DNA of 64,000 nt from assembly GCA_965214995.1 (NCBI GenBank), contig CBDCCT010000002.1:5022001-5086000 (forward strand), in the 5' to 3' direction. The notes beneath the pieces are model-generated. The model was not told the origin of the DNA and made no database searches. It saw nothing but the letters and a program-made list of their open reading frames with translations. The stretch comes from CBDCCT01 sp965214995 (GTDB lineage Bacteria > Deinococcota > Deinococci > Deinococcales > Trueperaceae). Below, piece after piece: positions 1-8,622 of the stretch. The translations under genes were made by a program, and so were the position numbers. How positions within the stretch are numbered: position 1 is the first letter of the stretch; each line of letters opens with the position of its first letter.

Positions 1-2
1 AC

Positions 3-440
3 GCACGGCGACGGCGCGGGGGCTACTTCTACGGCTTCCCCGCTCTGAACGCGTACGGAGTCAAGGTCGCCACCGAGCAGTACGTCGAGGCGACCACCCC
101 GGAGCGCGTGTCGCGCACGGTCGCCGAAGATGAGGGCGCGGCGATGTACGCCCAACATGTCGGTCCGCGCCTTCGAGGCTTGAGCTCGAGGCGCTCAAAG
201 GCGAGCGCCTGTCTCTACACCGTCACGCCCGACGCGGACTTCCTCGTCGAGCGGCACCCAGGCCGCGACCGCCTCGTCGTGCTCTCCGCTTGCTCGGGGC
301 ACGGCTTCAAGCACTCGGCGGCGGTCGGAGAAGCCGCCGCCCAGCTCGTCCTGGGGGAAGCGCCCGGCGTCAACCTGAGCATATTCAGCTCTGGACGTCT
401 CAAGCCGAAGGGTCCAGCGGCCAGAGCTGAGGAGGTTTGA
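3..440 (+). CDS. FAD-dependent amine oxidase, sarcosine oxidase/N-methyltryptophan oxidase-like (C-terminal part)
   Basis: The reading frame is already open at the window edge, so the N-terminal Rossmann fold lies outside. The visible part has the family's YGFP segment (about base 30), the CLYT motif whose cysteine covalently carries FAD in monomeric sarcosine oxidases, the downstream D..F...RHP stretch and the SGHGFK motif near the C-terminus. The family oxidises N-methyl amino acids to amine, formaldehyde and hydrogen peroxide; the substrate here cannot be told. The tail after the GHGFK region is about 30 residues longer than I would expect. The next gene is convergent and starts 20 bp away. 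Confidence 0.75.
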   Translation, partial: ARRRRGGYFYGFPALNAYGVKVATEQYVEATTPERVSRTVAEDEGAAMYAQHVGPRLRGLSSRRSKASACLYTVTPDADFLVERHPGRDRLVVLSACSGHGFKHSAAVGEAAAQLVLGEAPGVNLSIFSSGRLKPKGPAARAEEV

Positions 441-459
441 GAGTGGAAAGTTCTACCGT

Positions 460-1851
460 TCATGTATCAGCCGCTCCTGCTCTTGTTAATACCCGGTAAT
501 GAAAAGTGACCACGTCGTACCCGTTCGACCCGAGCGCGCGGAACTCGAGCAGCTGCGGCTGCCCCTTGCCGTACACGAGGAGCTGACGGTCGCTGACGGC
601 TTCGGTGCGAAGCTGTGCGTCCCGGACGCAGGTGGACAACCCGTCATCCGTCTGGGTGATGGTGAGGCGCATCCCTTCGGGGCTGCCGTACGCGCCGACA
701 AAGGCCGCCAAGTCTTCCTCGGGCAGCGTAACTGGCTCGAAGCGCTCCCTGGGCGTTGCCGGCGGCAGTCCGAGGGCGAGATTGAGACCGTAAAGGAGCA
801 TGTCGCCCGCGGGCGGCTCGGTGATGTTGAGCAGGAGGGTGCCGCTGAGCCCCGCTTCCGGAACCGTCGCCATGTGGGCGGCGACACCCTTGATGTTGCC
901 GCCGTGCTCGACGAGTTTGTACCCCTGGTAATTGGGCTGGACCATGAGCCCGTAGCCGTAGTAGCGACGGGGAGACATCCGGACGTGAGGGCTCGTCATG
1001 CGGGTAACGGCGTCGAGGGAGACAATGTCGACAGTGTCAACGTCTTCCGGGTGGCAAAAGACCTTCGCGTAGCGCTGCATATCGCGTGTGCAGGACTTCA
1101 AGAACCCCGCCGCCGTCATGGCCGGCGCGTCCCACCAATGAGGCGCGTGAACGACCGCTCCATCCTGATAGGTGAAAAGGCTTGTGACGTCCTCTAGCCC
1201 TGCTAAGTCTTTAGGCTCGAAGCACGTCCGGGTCATGTCGAGCGGCTCGAGAATATGGGACCTGACGTAGTCGATATAGGACAGCCCCGACACCCGCGCC
1301 ACGACCTCGCCCAAAAACGCGAAGCCCTCGTTGCAGTAGCTGAACCCCTCGCCGGGTTCGGCGAAAAAGCTGAAATCGCCTTCTCGCACAGCTTCTAGCA
1401 ACGCCTGCGCGGTATCAATCGGTGTGAGGTCGGCGGGTCGCTCGAGCGTCCAGTCGCCGCGAACGGGCTCCTGCTCTAGGCTGCGCGCCAACGCGTTGTG
1501 CAAAAAAGGGAGGGGCGGGAGGCCCGCGCTGTGACTCAGCAGGTGATGGAGTGTCACGCGCCCGAACCCGGGTTTGCCGGGCGTGCCGAGTTCCGGCAAG
1601 TAAGAAAGAACCCTGTCGGTAACGCCAAGCTTCCCGGCGTCGCGTAGCTGCATGACGGCGAGCGCGGTGAACGATTTGGTGATCGAGCCGACGCCGAAGA
1701 CGGTGTCCGGCGTGACCTGCCGTTCGGGTGCGGCGGTACCTAAGCCGACGTTGACGAGCGTTTCCCCGCCCTTGTCGATGCGCGCGGCCAGACCGGGGAT
1801 AGCGTAGCGCCCGGATGTGTCGGTCAGGTAGCGGGTATACGTCTCGAGCAT
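460..1851 (-). CDS. SxxK serine hydrolase (beta-lactamase class C / D-aminopeptidase-like)
   Basis: A 463-residue protein with the three catalytic signatures of penicillin-binding-protein-like serine hydrolases: SITK at residues 56-59 (nucleophile serine and lysine), YCN at 172-174 and HGG at 316-318, then a C-terminal beta-barrel-like domain of about 100 residues as in EstB and D-aminopeptidase relatives. No signal peptide is visible, so it is probably cytoplasmic. It follows the dipeptide ABC permeases on the same strand with about a 100-bp gap, which suggests a role in hydrolysing imported peptides or amide/ester substrates. The substrate cannot be read from the sequence. A second member of this family sits at 5942-7279. 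Confidence 0.85.
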   Translation of the reverse strand: MLETYTRYLTDTSGRYAIPGLAARIDKGGETLVNVGLGTAAPERQVTPDTVFGVGSITKSFTALAVMQLRDAGKLGVTDRVLSYLPELGTPGKPGFGRVTLHHLLSHSAGLPPLPFLHNALARSLEQEPVRGDWTLERPADLTPIDTAQALLEAVREGDFSFFAEPGEGFSYCNEGFAFLGEVVARVSGLSYIDYVRSHILEPLDMTRTCFEPKDLAGLEDVTSLFTYQDGAVVHAPHWWDAPAMTAAGFLKSCTRDMQRYAKVFCHPEDVDTVDIVSLDAVTRMTSPHVRMSPRRYYGYGLMVQPNYQGYKLVEHGGNIKGVAAHMATVPEAGLSGTLLLNITEPPAGDMLLYGLNLALGLPPATPRERFEPVTLPEEDLAAFVGAYGSPEGMRLTITQTDDGLSTCVRDAQLRTEAVSDRQLLVYGKGQPQLLEFRALGSNGYDVVTFHYRVLTRAGAADT

Positions 1852-1957
1852 AAAGTCTCCTTATCGGTTACGTTTTGGCGCAGACTTGCAGAAATCCAAT
1901 GTCCTGCGAGCCACGCCCGTACCGCTGCTCAATTGATACTTTCGCGGCGAAGTCCAG

Positions 1958-2833
1958 TCAGCTTTGTCGCTTGGGGTCGAGGTAGTCGCGCAGGGCGTCG
2001 CCGAGGAGGTTGATGGCGAGCACGGTCAGGGTGATGGCGAGCCCCGGAAAGGTCGCCATCCACGGGGCGCGCCTCATGTAGTTGCGGGCGCTGCTCAGCA
2101 TCGCGCCCCACTCGGGCACGTCGGGGGGCGCGCCCAGGCCGATGAAGCTGAGACCGGCGGCGGCCAGGATGGCCGTGGCAACCCCGAGCGTCCCGATGAC
2201 GATGACGGGCTGCACGACGTTCGGGAGGACGTGCTGCCACACAATGCGAACCCCTGAGGTGCCGAGCGCGCGGGCCGCCTCGACGTACTCGCGCTCCCTC
2301 ACCTCGAGGGTCGCGCCGCGCACGACCCTCGCGTAGACGGGGATACCGGCCACGCCGAGCGCTATCATGACGTTGGGCAGGCCCGGCCCCAAAATGGCGA
2401 TGATGACCAGCGCGAGCAAGATGTCGGGGAAGGCCAGCATGATGTCCACACCGCGCATGATGACGGCGTCTAAGCGCCCGCTGCCGAAACCGGCGGCGAC
2501 GCCCAGGGCCGTGCCCAGGGTCGCGGCGATGCCGACCGCGATGAAGCCGACCACGAGCGACAGGCGCGCGCCGTGGAGGACGCGGGACAGGATGTCTCGC
2601 CCCAAGTTGTCCGTGCCGAACGGGTGGCTCAGGCTCGGCGGGTGGTAGCGTTCGTTGTTCATGGCGTCGGGCCGGAAGGGCGCGAGGAGCGGGGCGAAAA
2701 CGGCGGCGGCCACGATGAGACCCAAAAAGAGCAGCGAGAACGCGGCGGTCGGCTGGCGGTAGAGGTGCCGCAGCACCGTCTTGCGGCGCGCTCCTGCGGC
2801 TCGAGGGGGAAACGTTTCGGTCAAGCGCGCCAA
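1958..2833 (-). CDS. dppC: Dipeptide/oligopeptide ABC transporter permease, DppC type
   Basis: A 291-residue inner-membrane permease with about six membrane segments. The N-terminal OppC-type helix (residues about 30-52) is followed by the PFGTDNLGRDILSR signature that is diagnostic of DppC/OppC/NikC. The EAA loop that docks with the ATPase is visible as EYVEAARALG with the downstream HVLPN (about residues 180-205). The gene starts 3 bp after the dppB homologue, so the two are co-transcribed. No ATPase genes (DppD/DppF) follow; a serine hydrolase does, so the ATPases must be supplied from elsewhere. Confidence 0.9.
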   Translation of the reverse strand: MARLTETFPPRAAGARRKTVLRHLYRQPTAAFSLLFLGLIVAAAVFAPLLAPFRPDAMNNERYHPPSLSHPFGTDNLGRDILSRVLHGARLSLVVGFIAVGIAATLGTALGVAAGFGSGRLDAVIMRGVDIMLAFPDILLALVIIAILGPGLPNVMIALGVAGIPVYARVVRGATLEVREREYVEAARALGTSGVRIVWQHVLPNVVQPVIVIGTLGVATAILAAAGLSFIGLGAPPDVPEWGAMLSSARNYMRRAPWMATFPGLAITLTVLAINLLGDALRDYLDPKRQS

Positions 2834-2836
2834 AAC

Positions 2837-3760
2837 TTAACCGTAGCGGATGCGCGGGTTGATGAACCCGTAGAGCAGGTCGACGAGAAAGTTGATGAGC
2901 ACGTAGCTCAGGGCCGCGAAGAGGGTGATGCCCTGCACCAGCGGGTAGTCGCGGCTGGCGATGCCCTGCACGATGAGCCGACCCAGGCCCGGCAGGGCGA
3001 AAACGGTCTCGATGATGACGCTGCCCGCGAGCAGCGAACCGACCTGCAAGCCAATAACGGTCACCACCGGCACGAGGGCGTTCCGCAGCGCGTGCTTGAA
3101 GACGACCTGCCTGTCACGCAGCCCCTTGGCCTGGGCGGTGCGGACGTAGTCCAGCGAGAGCACCTCCAGCAGCGATGAGCGCGTGAGCCGGGCAATCACC
3201 GCGGCGGCGCTAGCGCCCAGAGCAAGAGCAGGCAGGACAAAATACTGCGGGCCGCTAAAGCCCGCGACCGGCAGCCAGCCGAGGTTGACGGCGAACACTA
3301 AAATAAGCATCAGGCCGAGCCAGAAGCCCGGCAGGCTGACCCCGAGCGTGGCGAGAGTCATGACGCCGTAGTCGAGGGGGGTGCCGGGCCGGGTGGCCGC
3401 CAGCACGCCCGCGGGAACGCCGGTAAGGAGCGCGACTAACATCGCGCCGACCATCAGGCGGACGGTGACGGGCAGGCGCTCGCGTATCTCGGTCGTCACG
3501 GGACGCCGCGTGAAGTAACTCGTGCCGAGGTCGCCGCGGGCCGCGCTCCCGACAAAGGCAACGAACTGCTGCGGCAGCGGCTCGTCGAGTCTCAACTCCT
3601 GGCGCAGCCGCTCGAGCGTCTCGGCGCTCGCGGGCCGGTCGCCGAGAATCGCCCGCGCCGGGTCGCCGGGCGTGAGGTGGAGCATGGCGAAGACCACCAC
3701 CGCGACACCCAACAAGACCGGCACGAGCGCGAACAAGCGGCTGAGAATAAAGTGGGACAA
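2837..3760 (-). CDS. dppB: Dipeptide/oligopeptide ABC transporter permease, DppB type
   Basis: A 307-residue permease. The N-terminal transmembrane helix ends in the LTPGDPAR motif typical of DppB/OppB, and the EAA loop reads YVRTAQAKGL with HALRNAL after it (about residues 205-225). The C-terminal ETVFALPGLGRL and RDYPLVQ segments are also family hallmarks. An AAGGAG ribosome binding site lies just upstream of the start. It is separated from the binding-protein gene by a strong stem-loop (3772-3805), an arrangement that usually lets the binding protein be made in excess over the permeases. Confidence 0.9.
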   Translation of the reverse strand: MSHFILSRLFALVPVLLGVAVVVFAMLHLTPGDPARAILGDRPASAETLERLRQELRLDEPLPQQFVAFVGSAARGDLGTSYFTRRPVTTEIRERLPVTVRLMVGAMLVALLTGVPAGVLAATRPGTPLDYGVMTLATLGVSLPGFWLGLMLILVFAVNLGWLPVAGFSGPQYFVLPALALGASAAAVIARLTRSSLLEVLSLDYVRTAQAKGLRDRQVVFKHALRNALVPVVTVIGLQVGSLLAGSVIIETVFALPGLGRLIVQGIASRDYPLVQGITLFAALSYVLINFLVDLLYGFINPRIRYG

Positions 3761-3771
3761 GGTCTCCTTGC

Positions 3772-3805
3772 TACCGGGACTGCCCCACCTGAAGCAGTCC
3801 CGGTA
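3772..3805 (-). promoter_or_regulatory. Intercistronic stem-loop between binding protein and permease genes
   Basis: A perfect 12-bp inverted repeat (TACCGGGACTGC / GCAGTCCCGGTA) with a 10-nt loop fills the 51-bp gap between the binding-protein stop and the dppB start. No T-tract follows on the minus strand; the dppB ribosome binding site does. It therefore looks like an mRNA-stabilising or attenuating stem rather than a full terminator. Confidence 0.75.
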
Positions 3806-3811
3806 AAGGTT

Positions 3812-5422
3812 TTATTCTAGCCACGCATCGTGAAGCAGCAAGGCCCCGACAGCGTCAAACCCGTAGTCTTTCACGCGGCTGTTGAGGACCGTAAAGGTCT
3901 CGGGGATGTAGACGGGGATGAGATACGCGTTCTCGTTGATGAGGCGTTGCGCCTCGTGATAAAGGGGCAGGCGCTCCGCGTCGTCTACCGTTTGGCGCCC
4001 GGCTTCTAAAAGCGCGTCAAGCTCAGGGTTGTTCACCGCGCTGAAGTTGAGGCCGGCGGGGTGCTGGCTGGAATGGAACAGAAAGTAGAGAATATCCGGG
4101 TCGTTGTAGATGTAGCCCAGGGGCGACATGTCGTAGTCCCCCGACTGCAGCAGTTCCGTGTGCAGGGCGCGCTCGAAGCTCTGGATGTCCACCTCGACGC
4201 CTATCTGCTGCATCTGGTTCTGGAAGAGTTCGGCGGCCTGAATCTGGTCGTCCGATGAGCGGGTGATCATGTTAATCGTCAGGCGCTCCCCGTCCTTGGT
4301 GCGGACGCCGTCGGCGCCTTCCGTCCAGCCCGCTTCGTCGAGAAGCGCCCTGGCGCGCTCTAAGTCGTAGGCGTAGCCCGCGCTCTCGGCCTCTTCCCAG
4401 TAGCCCGGCAGGGTCGGCGGCAGGGCGGAGTACGCGGCTTGCCCCCGGCCCTCGAGCCGACGGTCGATGAAAAACTGTTTGTCGATGGCGTGACCGATCG
4501 CCTGGCGAACGCGCACGTCGCTAAACTTTTCCGCGTTCATGTTGAATAAGAACATGAGCCCGAGGCCGCTTTGCAGGTTGGCGACGACGTCGAACTGCGG
4601 GTTGTCCTCGAAGATGAAGACGTCCGAGGGGGGCACGGTGGCGACGTCGACCTCGCCCGTCTCGAGCGCCGCGATGAGCGTTCCCTGCTCGGGGATATAG
4701 CGAAACTCGATTTCCTGGATGTAGGGGGAACCCGTGTTTTCGAACCAGGGGTTGGGCCAGGCAAAGTCCTCGTTGCGCTGAAGCGTAATCGAGAAGCCGG
4801 TGAGCCACTCATCAAAAGTGTAAGGGCCGACGCCGACGGGCTGCCGCGCGAAATCCTCGCCGAGGGTTTCGACCGCCCCCTGATTCAGCGGCTGCAAGTA
4901 ACCGGCGAGGGCCAGGTTGCGCAAGAAGACCGCGCTCGGTTCGCTCAGCACGATGCGGAGCGTGTAGTCGTCAACGACCTCGACGCTCTCGACATTGCCG
5001 AGCAGGTCGCCAGCGACGACCGTCTGCGTTCCGGGGTCGAGCGCGCGCTCGAAGGTGTATTTCCAGTCCTCGGCGGTGAGGGGTTCGCCGTTGTGAAAGC
5101 TTACCCCTTCTTTAAGGTAAAAGGTAAAGGTCAACCCGTCTTCGGAAACTTCAAACCGTTCGGCGAGGCTGGGGCGGACCTCGAGCGTTTCAGGGTCGAG
5201 CGCCACCAGGGAACCGCCGAGGAGGCTCATCACTTGGTTGGCGGCGTCTTCACCCGTCTTGTGAGGGTCCAACGAGGTGGGCGGGTCGGAGCGCGCGATG
5301 ACGAGCTCTCCCCCCTCCTTTTCAGCCCGGTCGGCCTGAGCCGTCACGCCGCTCAGGGCACCAAAAAGCAGCAAGCAAACAAGAACACTCCAGGCGGTTC
5401 GGCTTCGGAACGTGCGACGCAT
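3812..5422 (-). CDS. dppA: ABC transporter substrate-binding protein, family 5 (DppA/OppA type)
   Basis: A 536-residue exported binding protein. It opens with a basic N-terminus, a hydrophobic stretch and an Ala-x-Ala-like cleavage site (GVTAQA, about residue 30). The SBP_bac_5 pattern follows: DPPTSLDPHKTG near the mature N-terminus, LAERFEVSEDGLTFTFYL, the ...GVSFHNGEPLTAEDWKYTFERALDP signature (in parts) and YSALPP. It is the first gene of the operon, followed by dppB and dppC homologues. The promoter at 5458-5486 overlaps an inverted repeat, so expression is probably regulated. Peptide is the default substrate guess for this family; other ligands such as opines or nickel complexes cannot be excluded. 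Confidence 0.9.
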   Translation of the reverse strand: MRRTFRSRTAWSVLVCLLLFGALSGVTAQADRAEKEGGELVIARSDPPTSLDPHKTGEDAANQVMSLLGGSLVALDPETLEVRPSLAERFEVSEDGLTFTFYLKEGVSFHNGEPLTAEDWKYTFERALDPGTQTVVAGDLLGNVESVEVVDDYTLRIVLSEPSAVFLRNLALAGYLQPLNQGAVETLGEDFARQPVGVGPYTFDEWLTGFSITLQRNEDFAWPNPWFENTGSPYIQEIEFRYIPEQGTLIAALETGEVDVATVPPSDVFIFEDNPQFDVVANLQSGLGLMFLFNMNAEKFSDVRVRQAIGHAIDKQFFIDRRLEGRGQAAYSALPPTLPGYWEEAESAGYAYDLERARALLDEAGWTEGADGVRTKDGERLTINMITRSSDDQIQAAELFQNQMQQIGVEVDIQSFERALHTELLQSGDYDMSPLGYIYNDPDILYFLFHSSQHPAGLNFSAVNNPELDALLEAGRQTVDDAERLPLYHEAQRLINENAYLIPVYIPETFTVLNSRVKDYGFDAVGALLLHDAWLE

Positions 5423-5457
5423 ACGCCTCCCTTTTGACCACTATAAGATTAGGTTCC

Positions 5458-5491
5458 ACTATACAAACCATTGCTTACCAATGCAATGGTT
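5458..5491 (-). promoter_or_regulatory. Sigma-70-type promoter overlapped by a 9-bp inverted repeat (putative operator)
   Basis: Reading the minus strand, a TTGCAT -35 box (5481-5486) and a TATAGT -10 box (5458-5463) are 17 bp apart, about 40 bp upstream of the binding-protein gene. The perfect inverted repeat AACCATTGC (5466-5474) / GCAATGGTT (5483-5491), spacer 8 bp, covers the -35 box and the spacer. A dimeric repressor binding there would block the polymerase. The regulator is not identifiable in the window. Confidence 0.7.
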
Positions 5492-5941
5492 CGTTGGGAA
5501 ACGCCAAGGTTGGCAAAACCCGTTGCAGCTTCTCGTAAACTGGTGTACCTTTAGTTGACACATTCTCGAGTGAACAGGCTCAACCATTTTTAACAACCCA
5601 GCCGGGAGGCGCACGTGCTTATGAGAGGGAAACGGGGGCGGGTAGAGCGACTTTATGCTAGAGTGCCGCGGTTGTCACCTCACGGTCTGAAGGCGTGCGG
5701 GTTTTAGTCGTGCCGCTTGCGCAAACTCAAGCATCCCCGGTTGGATTCAAGACCATTCACCTAATGACAGCCGTTCACCTGCCCAACGCGCGCCGACGCG
5801 TCGCCGAAACGGAACGGCTGTGGGAAACGTTCGACGTGTTTGCGCAGGGGCGGGTATCATGAGCTGTTCCAGCCTGACCGGTCAAACCGAGCGAAACCTC
5901 ACGCCAAGCGCACTTGTACCACGAACCCGGAATAGTCTTTA
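5492..5941. other. Divergent intergenic region, no gene seen
   Basis: About 450 bp between divergently read genes. I found no coding sequence in it. A TTGACA hexamer occurs near base 5558 and a TATCAT hexamer near 5855, but neither has a well-spaced partner, so the promoter of the downstream serine hydrolase gene is not assigned. Confidence 0.5.
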
Positions 5942-7279
5942 GTGAGCGTGAGGTCTCGCTTCGGACAATTCACTGCTGAGGTCGAGGCGGCTTGTAAGGA
6001 CGCCCGGATTCCCGGCGCAGTCATGGGCGTTTACTTTAAGGGCGAGGTGGTCGCCCACCCTTTTGGCGTCACGAACCTCGACCATCCCCTGCCTGTAACC
6101 GAGGACACCTTTTTTCAGATCGGCTCCATCACCAAGACCTATACCGCGGCGGCCCTCCTAAGCCTGGCTTCAGACGGCTTCATCGATTTAGACGCCCACG
6201 TGCGCGCGTACCTGCCCGAGTTTCGCGTGGCGGACGCCCAAACGAGCGCGGGGGTCACGGTCAGGCATCTGTTGACCCACACGGCTGGCTGGGCGGGGGA
6301 CGTCTTTATCGCGGGTGACGACAACGACAGCGCCCTGGCGACCTACCTAAAGGCGCTCGAGGCCACCCCCCAACTCTTCCCGCTCGGCGCGCTCTACTCT
6401 TACAACAACGCCGCCTTTTCCGTGGCGGGTCGGCTTGTCGAAGTGGTCACCGGGAAGGTCTATGAGCAGGCCGTTAGCGACCTTGTTTTCGCCCCCCTGG
6501 CTTTGTCGCGCAGCGCCTTTTTTGCCTCCGACATCATCACGCGCCGCGTCGCGGCCGGGCACGTCGAGCTGCCGGAAGGGCACAAGGTCCAGCGTCCCTG
6601 GGGCATCCCGCGCACGGCGAACGCCGCCGGAGGGATAGTCTGCGACGTTCACGACCTGCTGCGCTACGCTGCGCTTTACCTGGGAGACGGTCGCGCCCTG
6701 ATGAACGCCGCGTTGCTGCGAGACATGCTGACGCCCCAAGTTCCTATCTGGAAAGCCAGCAGCATGGGGCTGGGCTGGTTTATTTCAGAGGTGAAGGGCA
6801 CCAAGCTCATCCAGCACGGCGGCGGCACCCTGGGTCAGGTCGCCTTACTCACCATCGTGCCGGGCAAAGATTTTGCTTTTGCGATCTTGGCGAACTCAAC
6901 GTCGGCGTTGGCTATGACCGAGGAGGCTAATCGCAAGGCGCTTGAGACCTTTCTGGCGCTCGAGCTCCCCGAGCCGCAGATTATGGACGCTCCGGGTTTC
7001 GACCTAGACCGCTTCACCGGAACCTACGCCCGTCCGGCTGTGGACATCACGATCAGCCTGAAAGACGGTCGGCTGTTCGCAACGCTGGACACCAAAACCC
7101 TTCTAAAAGTGGAAACCGAAGCGCCGCCCCCGCCGCCCCTGGCGCTGGGGGTCTGCGGCGAGGATCAACTCATGTTTCTCGACGGGCCCTACAAAAAGCG
7201 CACCCTGGATTTTATAGAGCGCGAGGGCGGCGGGTTCAGGTGGCTGCGCTCGAGCCAGCGTATCCACCGGAAAGTGTGA
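5942..7279 (+). CDS. SxxK serine hydrolase (beta-lactamase class C family), second copy
   Basis: A 445-residue protein with SITK at 62-65, YNN at 154-156 and HGG at 292-294, the nucleophile, general-base and substrate-binding motifs of the PBP/beta-lactamase-like hydrolases. A C-terminal lipocalin-like domain (residues about 340-440) resembles that of D-amino-acid amidases and EstB-type esterases. No signal peptide is seen. The start is the first available codon, a GTG with no clear ribosome binding site, so the true start is uncertain. It diverges from the dipeptide transporter operon and converges with the membrane dipeptidase gene, consistent with one peptide-utilisation locus. Confidence 0.85.
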   Translation: MSVRSRFGQFTAEVEAACKDARIPGAVMGVYFKGEVVAHPFGVTNLDHPLPVTEDTFFQIGSITKTYTAAALLSLASDGFIDLDAHVRAYLPEFRVADAQTSAGVTVRHLLTHTAGWAGDVFIAGDDNDSALATYLKALEATPQLFPLGALYSYNNAAFSVAGRLVEVVTGKVYEQAVSDLVFAPLALSRSAFFASDIITRRVAAGHVELPEGHKVQRPWGIPRTANAAGGIVCDVHDLLRYAALYLGDGRALMNAALLRDMLTPQVPIWKASSMGLGWFISEVKGTKLIQHGGGTLGQVALLTIVPGKDFAFAILANSTSALAMTEEANRKALETFLALELPEPQIMDAPGFDLDRFTGTYARPAVDITISLKDGRLFATLDTKTLLKVETEAPPPPPLALGVCGEDQLMFLDGPYKKRTLDFIEREGGGFRWLRSSQRIHRKV

Positions 7280-7351
7280 TGTGAAACGTGCAGCTTCAAA
7301 GCCGCGGCGTAAATAAGCTAGCCCGCACCGTTATCTGTCTGAGGTGCGCTG

Positions 7352-8464
7352 CTACTCCCCCCAGACCTGCTCGAAAACGCGCAGGTAGTTGCCTCCCAAA
7401 AATTTCAAGATGGTGTCGTCCGAATGGCCGCGCTCGACCAGCTTCCGGGTCAGCGAGGGGACTTTTGAGATGTCTTCCAAACCTTTCGGCGCCAGCTCGA
7501 GCCCGTAGAGGTCGCTGCCCAAGCCGACGTGGTCCGGCCCCATGACCTCGAGCGCCGTCTCGACGTCCCTCACCACGTCGTCTATGTCAAGGTGCAGCGC
7601 CCAGATCAGGCCCAAAACACCGCCCCTGGCCGCGAGCGCTTCTAAAACCTCGCGGTCACGCGGCAGCTCGAGGCGCGGGCGGGGAAAGCCGAGCAAAGGC
7701 TTTTTCACATCCGGATCGGAGTTCGGGAACATCGTCGGCGTGCTGTGAGACAGAATAGGCGGCGCGCTTACAAGCTCGAGGATTTCCCAAAAGCCCTTCA
7801 CGCCGATGTGGACGAGGTCGACGACTATTCTCAGCTCTTCGAGCTTGCGGACCAGCCCTTTACCCAAGGCGGTCAGGCCGCCCTGCTGCTCGGTGGCGTA
7901 ACAGCCGTCGGCAAATTCGTTGCGCCGCGTGTGCGTGAGGCTAACGATTCGCAGGCCGAGCGCGTGGTAGAGCTCGAGCAGGCGGATGTCGCCCCCCAGC
8001 GCCTCGCAGCCTTCAAAAGACAGAATCGCGCCGACCTTGCCGGTTTCTTTGACGCGGCGGAGGTCTCGAGCCGTCGTGATGAGTTCAAAGTCGGGGTTCT
8101 GCGCGGCGTGACGCAACTGCCAGGTCATCTCCAGGCCGGCGCGCAGTCCTTCTCTCAGCTTGTCGTCGTCAAGGTAGACGGCGCACACCTGTGCGGTCAC
8201 GCCGCCCTCTTTAAAGCGGGGAATGTCATACTGTCCCGTCGGACCAAAGTAGACGGTATGGGGGCTCATTCCAAACTTGACGAAGGGATGCTTAGCCAAG
8301 CCCAGCGGGGCTTGCCACGTCGCCGGGTCGGGCACGACCACCCTCTCGCCGAGGTCCAGCTTGCCCTCGTTCACCGGGATGAGGATGTCGCTGTGCCCGT
8401 CGATGACGATGGCGCGCTGGTGAAGGTTGTGGACACGCCGCTCCAACTCGTCAGAAATGCTCAA
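7352..8464 (-). CDS. Membrane dipeptidase, peptidase family M19
   Basis: A 370-residue zinc dipeptidase (renal-dipeptidase fold). Metal ligands are visible as DGHSD (H24, D26), the bridging glutamate in SFEGCE, DLVHIG and SHST; the C-terminal GLGSDLYG and GGNYLRVF blocks are also typical. The family cleaves dipeptides, often with a D-residue at the C-terminal side. No signal peptide or anchor is visible despite the family name, so the bacterial enzyme is probably soluble. A GGAG ribosome binding site precedes the ATG. Its position beside a dipeptide importer and two serine hydrolases supports a peptide-catabolic role. Confidence 0.9.
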   Translation of the reverse strand: MSISDELERRVHNLHQRAIVIDGHSDILIPVNEGKLDLGERVVVPDPATWQAPLGLAKHPFVKFGMSPHTVYFGPTGQYDIPRFKEGGVTAQVCAVYLDDDKLREGLRAGLEMTWQLRHAAQNPDFELITTARDLRRVKETGKVGAILSFEGCEALGGDIRLLELYHALGLRIVSLTHTRRNEFADGCYATEQQGGLTALGKGLVRKLEELRIVVDLVHIGVKGFWEILELVSAPPILSHSTPTMFPNSDPDVKKPLLGFPRPRLELPRDREVLEALAARGGVLGLIWALHLDIDDVVRDVETALEVMGPDHVGLGSDLYGLELAPKGLEDISKVPSLTRKLVERGHSDDTILKFLGGNYLRVFEQVWGE

Positions 8465-8483
8465 AATGTTTCTCCTTGAGATA

Positions 8484-8530
8484 GTTTATACGAGACTAGC
8501 GCTGCGCTTCTATCACTGTGTTGTATAAAC
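8484..8530 (-). promoter_or_regulatory. Split inverted repeat upstream of the dipeptidase gene
   Basis: GTTTATAC (8484-8491) and GTATAAAC (8523-8530) are perfect inverted copies, 31 bp apart, with the small palindrome AGCGCTGCGCT between them. It lies 20-66 bp upstream of the dipeptidase start. It could be a two-site operator or an extended hairpin in the leader; function is unproven. Confidence 0.4.
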
Positions 8531-8608
8531 CCGCGTTTTCATTCCGACAGGTGTTGAGGTGACGCGAAGGTAGCTCCTGTTACATACACGAGGTGCTGAA
8601 GGAAACTA

Positions 8609-8622
8609 ACCTACCAGTAGGT
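8609..8622 (+). promoter_or_regulatory. Perfect 14-bp palindrome abutting the TetR start codon (putative TetR operator)
   Basis: ACCTAC-CA-GTAGGT is perfectly palindromic and ends one base before the ATG of the TetR-family gene. Location and symmetry fit an autorepressor site covering the start of the four-gene operon. Confidence 0.65.

Noticed and set aside
499..1197. Plus-strand ORF of 232 codons
   Set aside because: Shadow of the serine hydrolase on the minus strand, which has intact SxxK, YxN and HGG motifs.
4571..5437. Plus-strand ORF of 288 codons
   Set aside because: Antisense to the family-5 binding protein, whose signal peptide and motifs are unambiguous.
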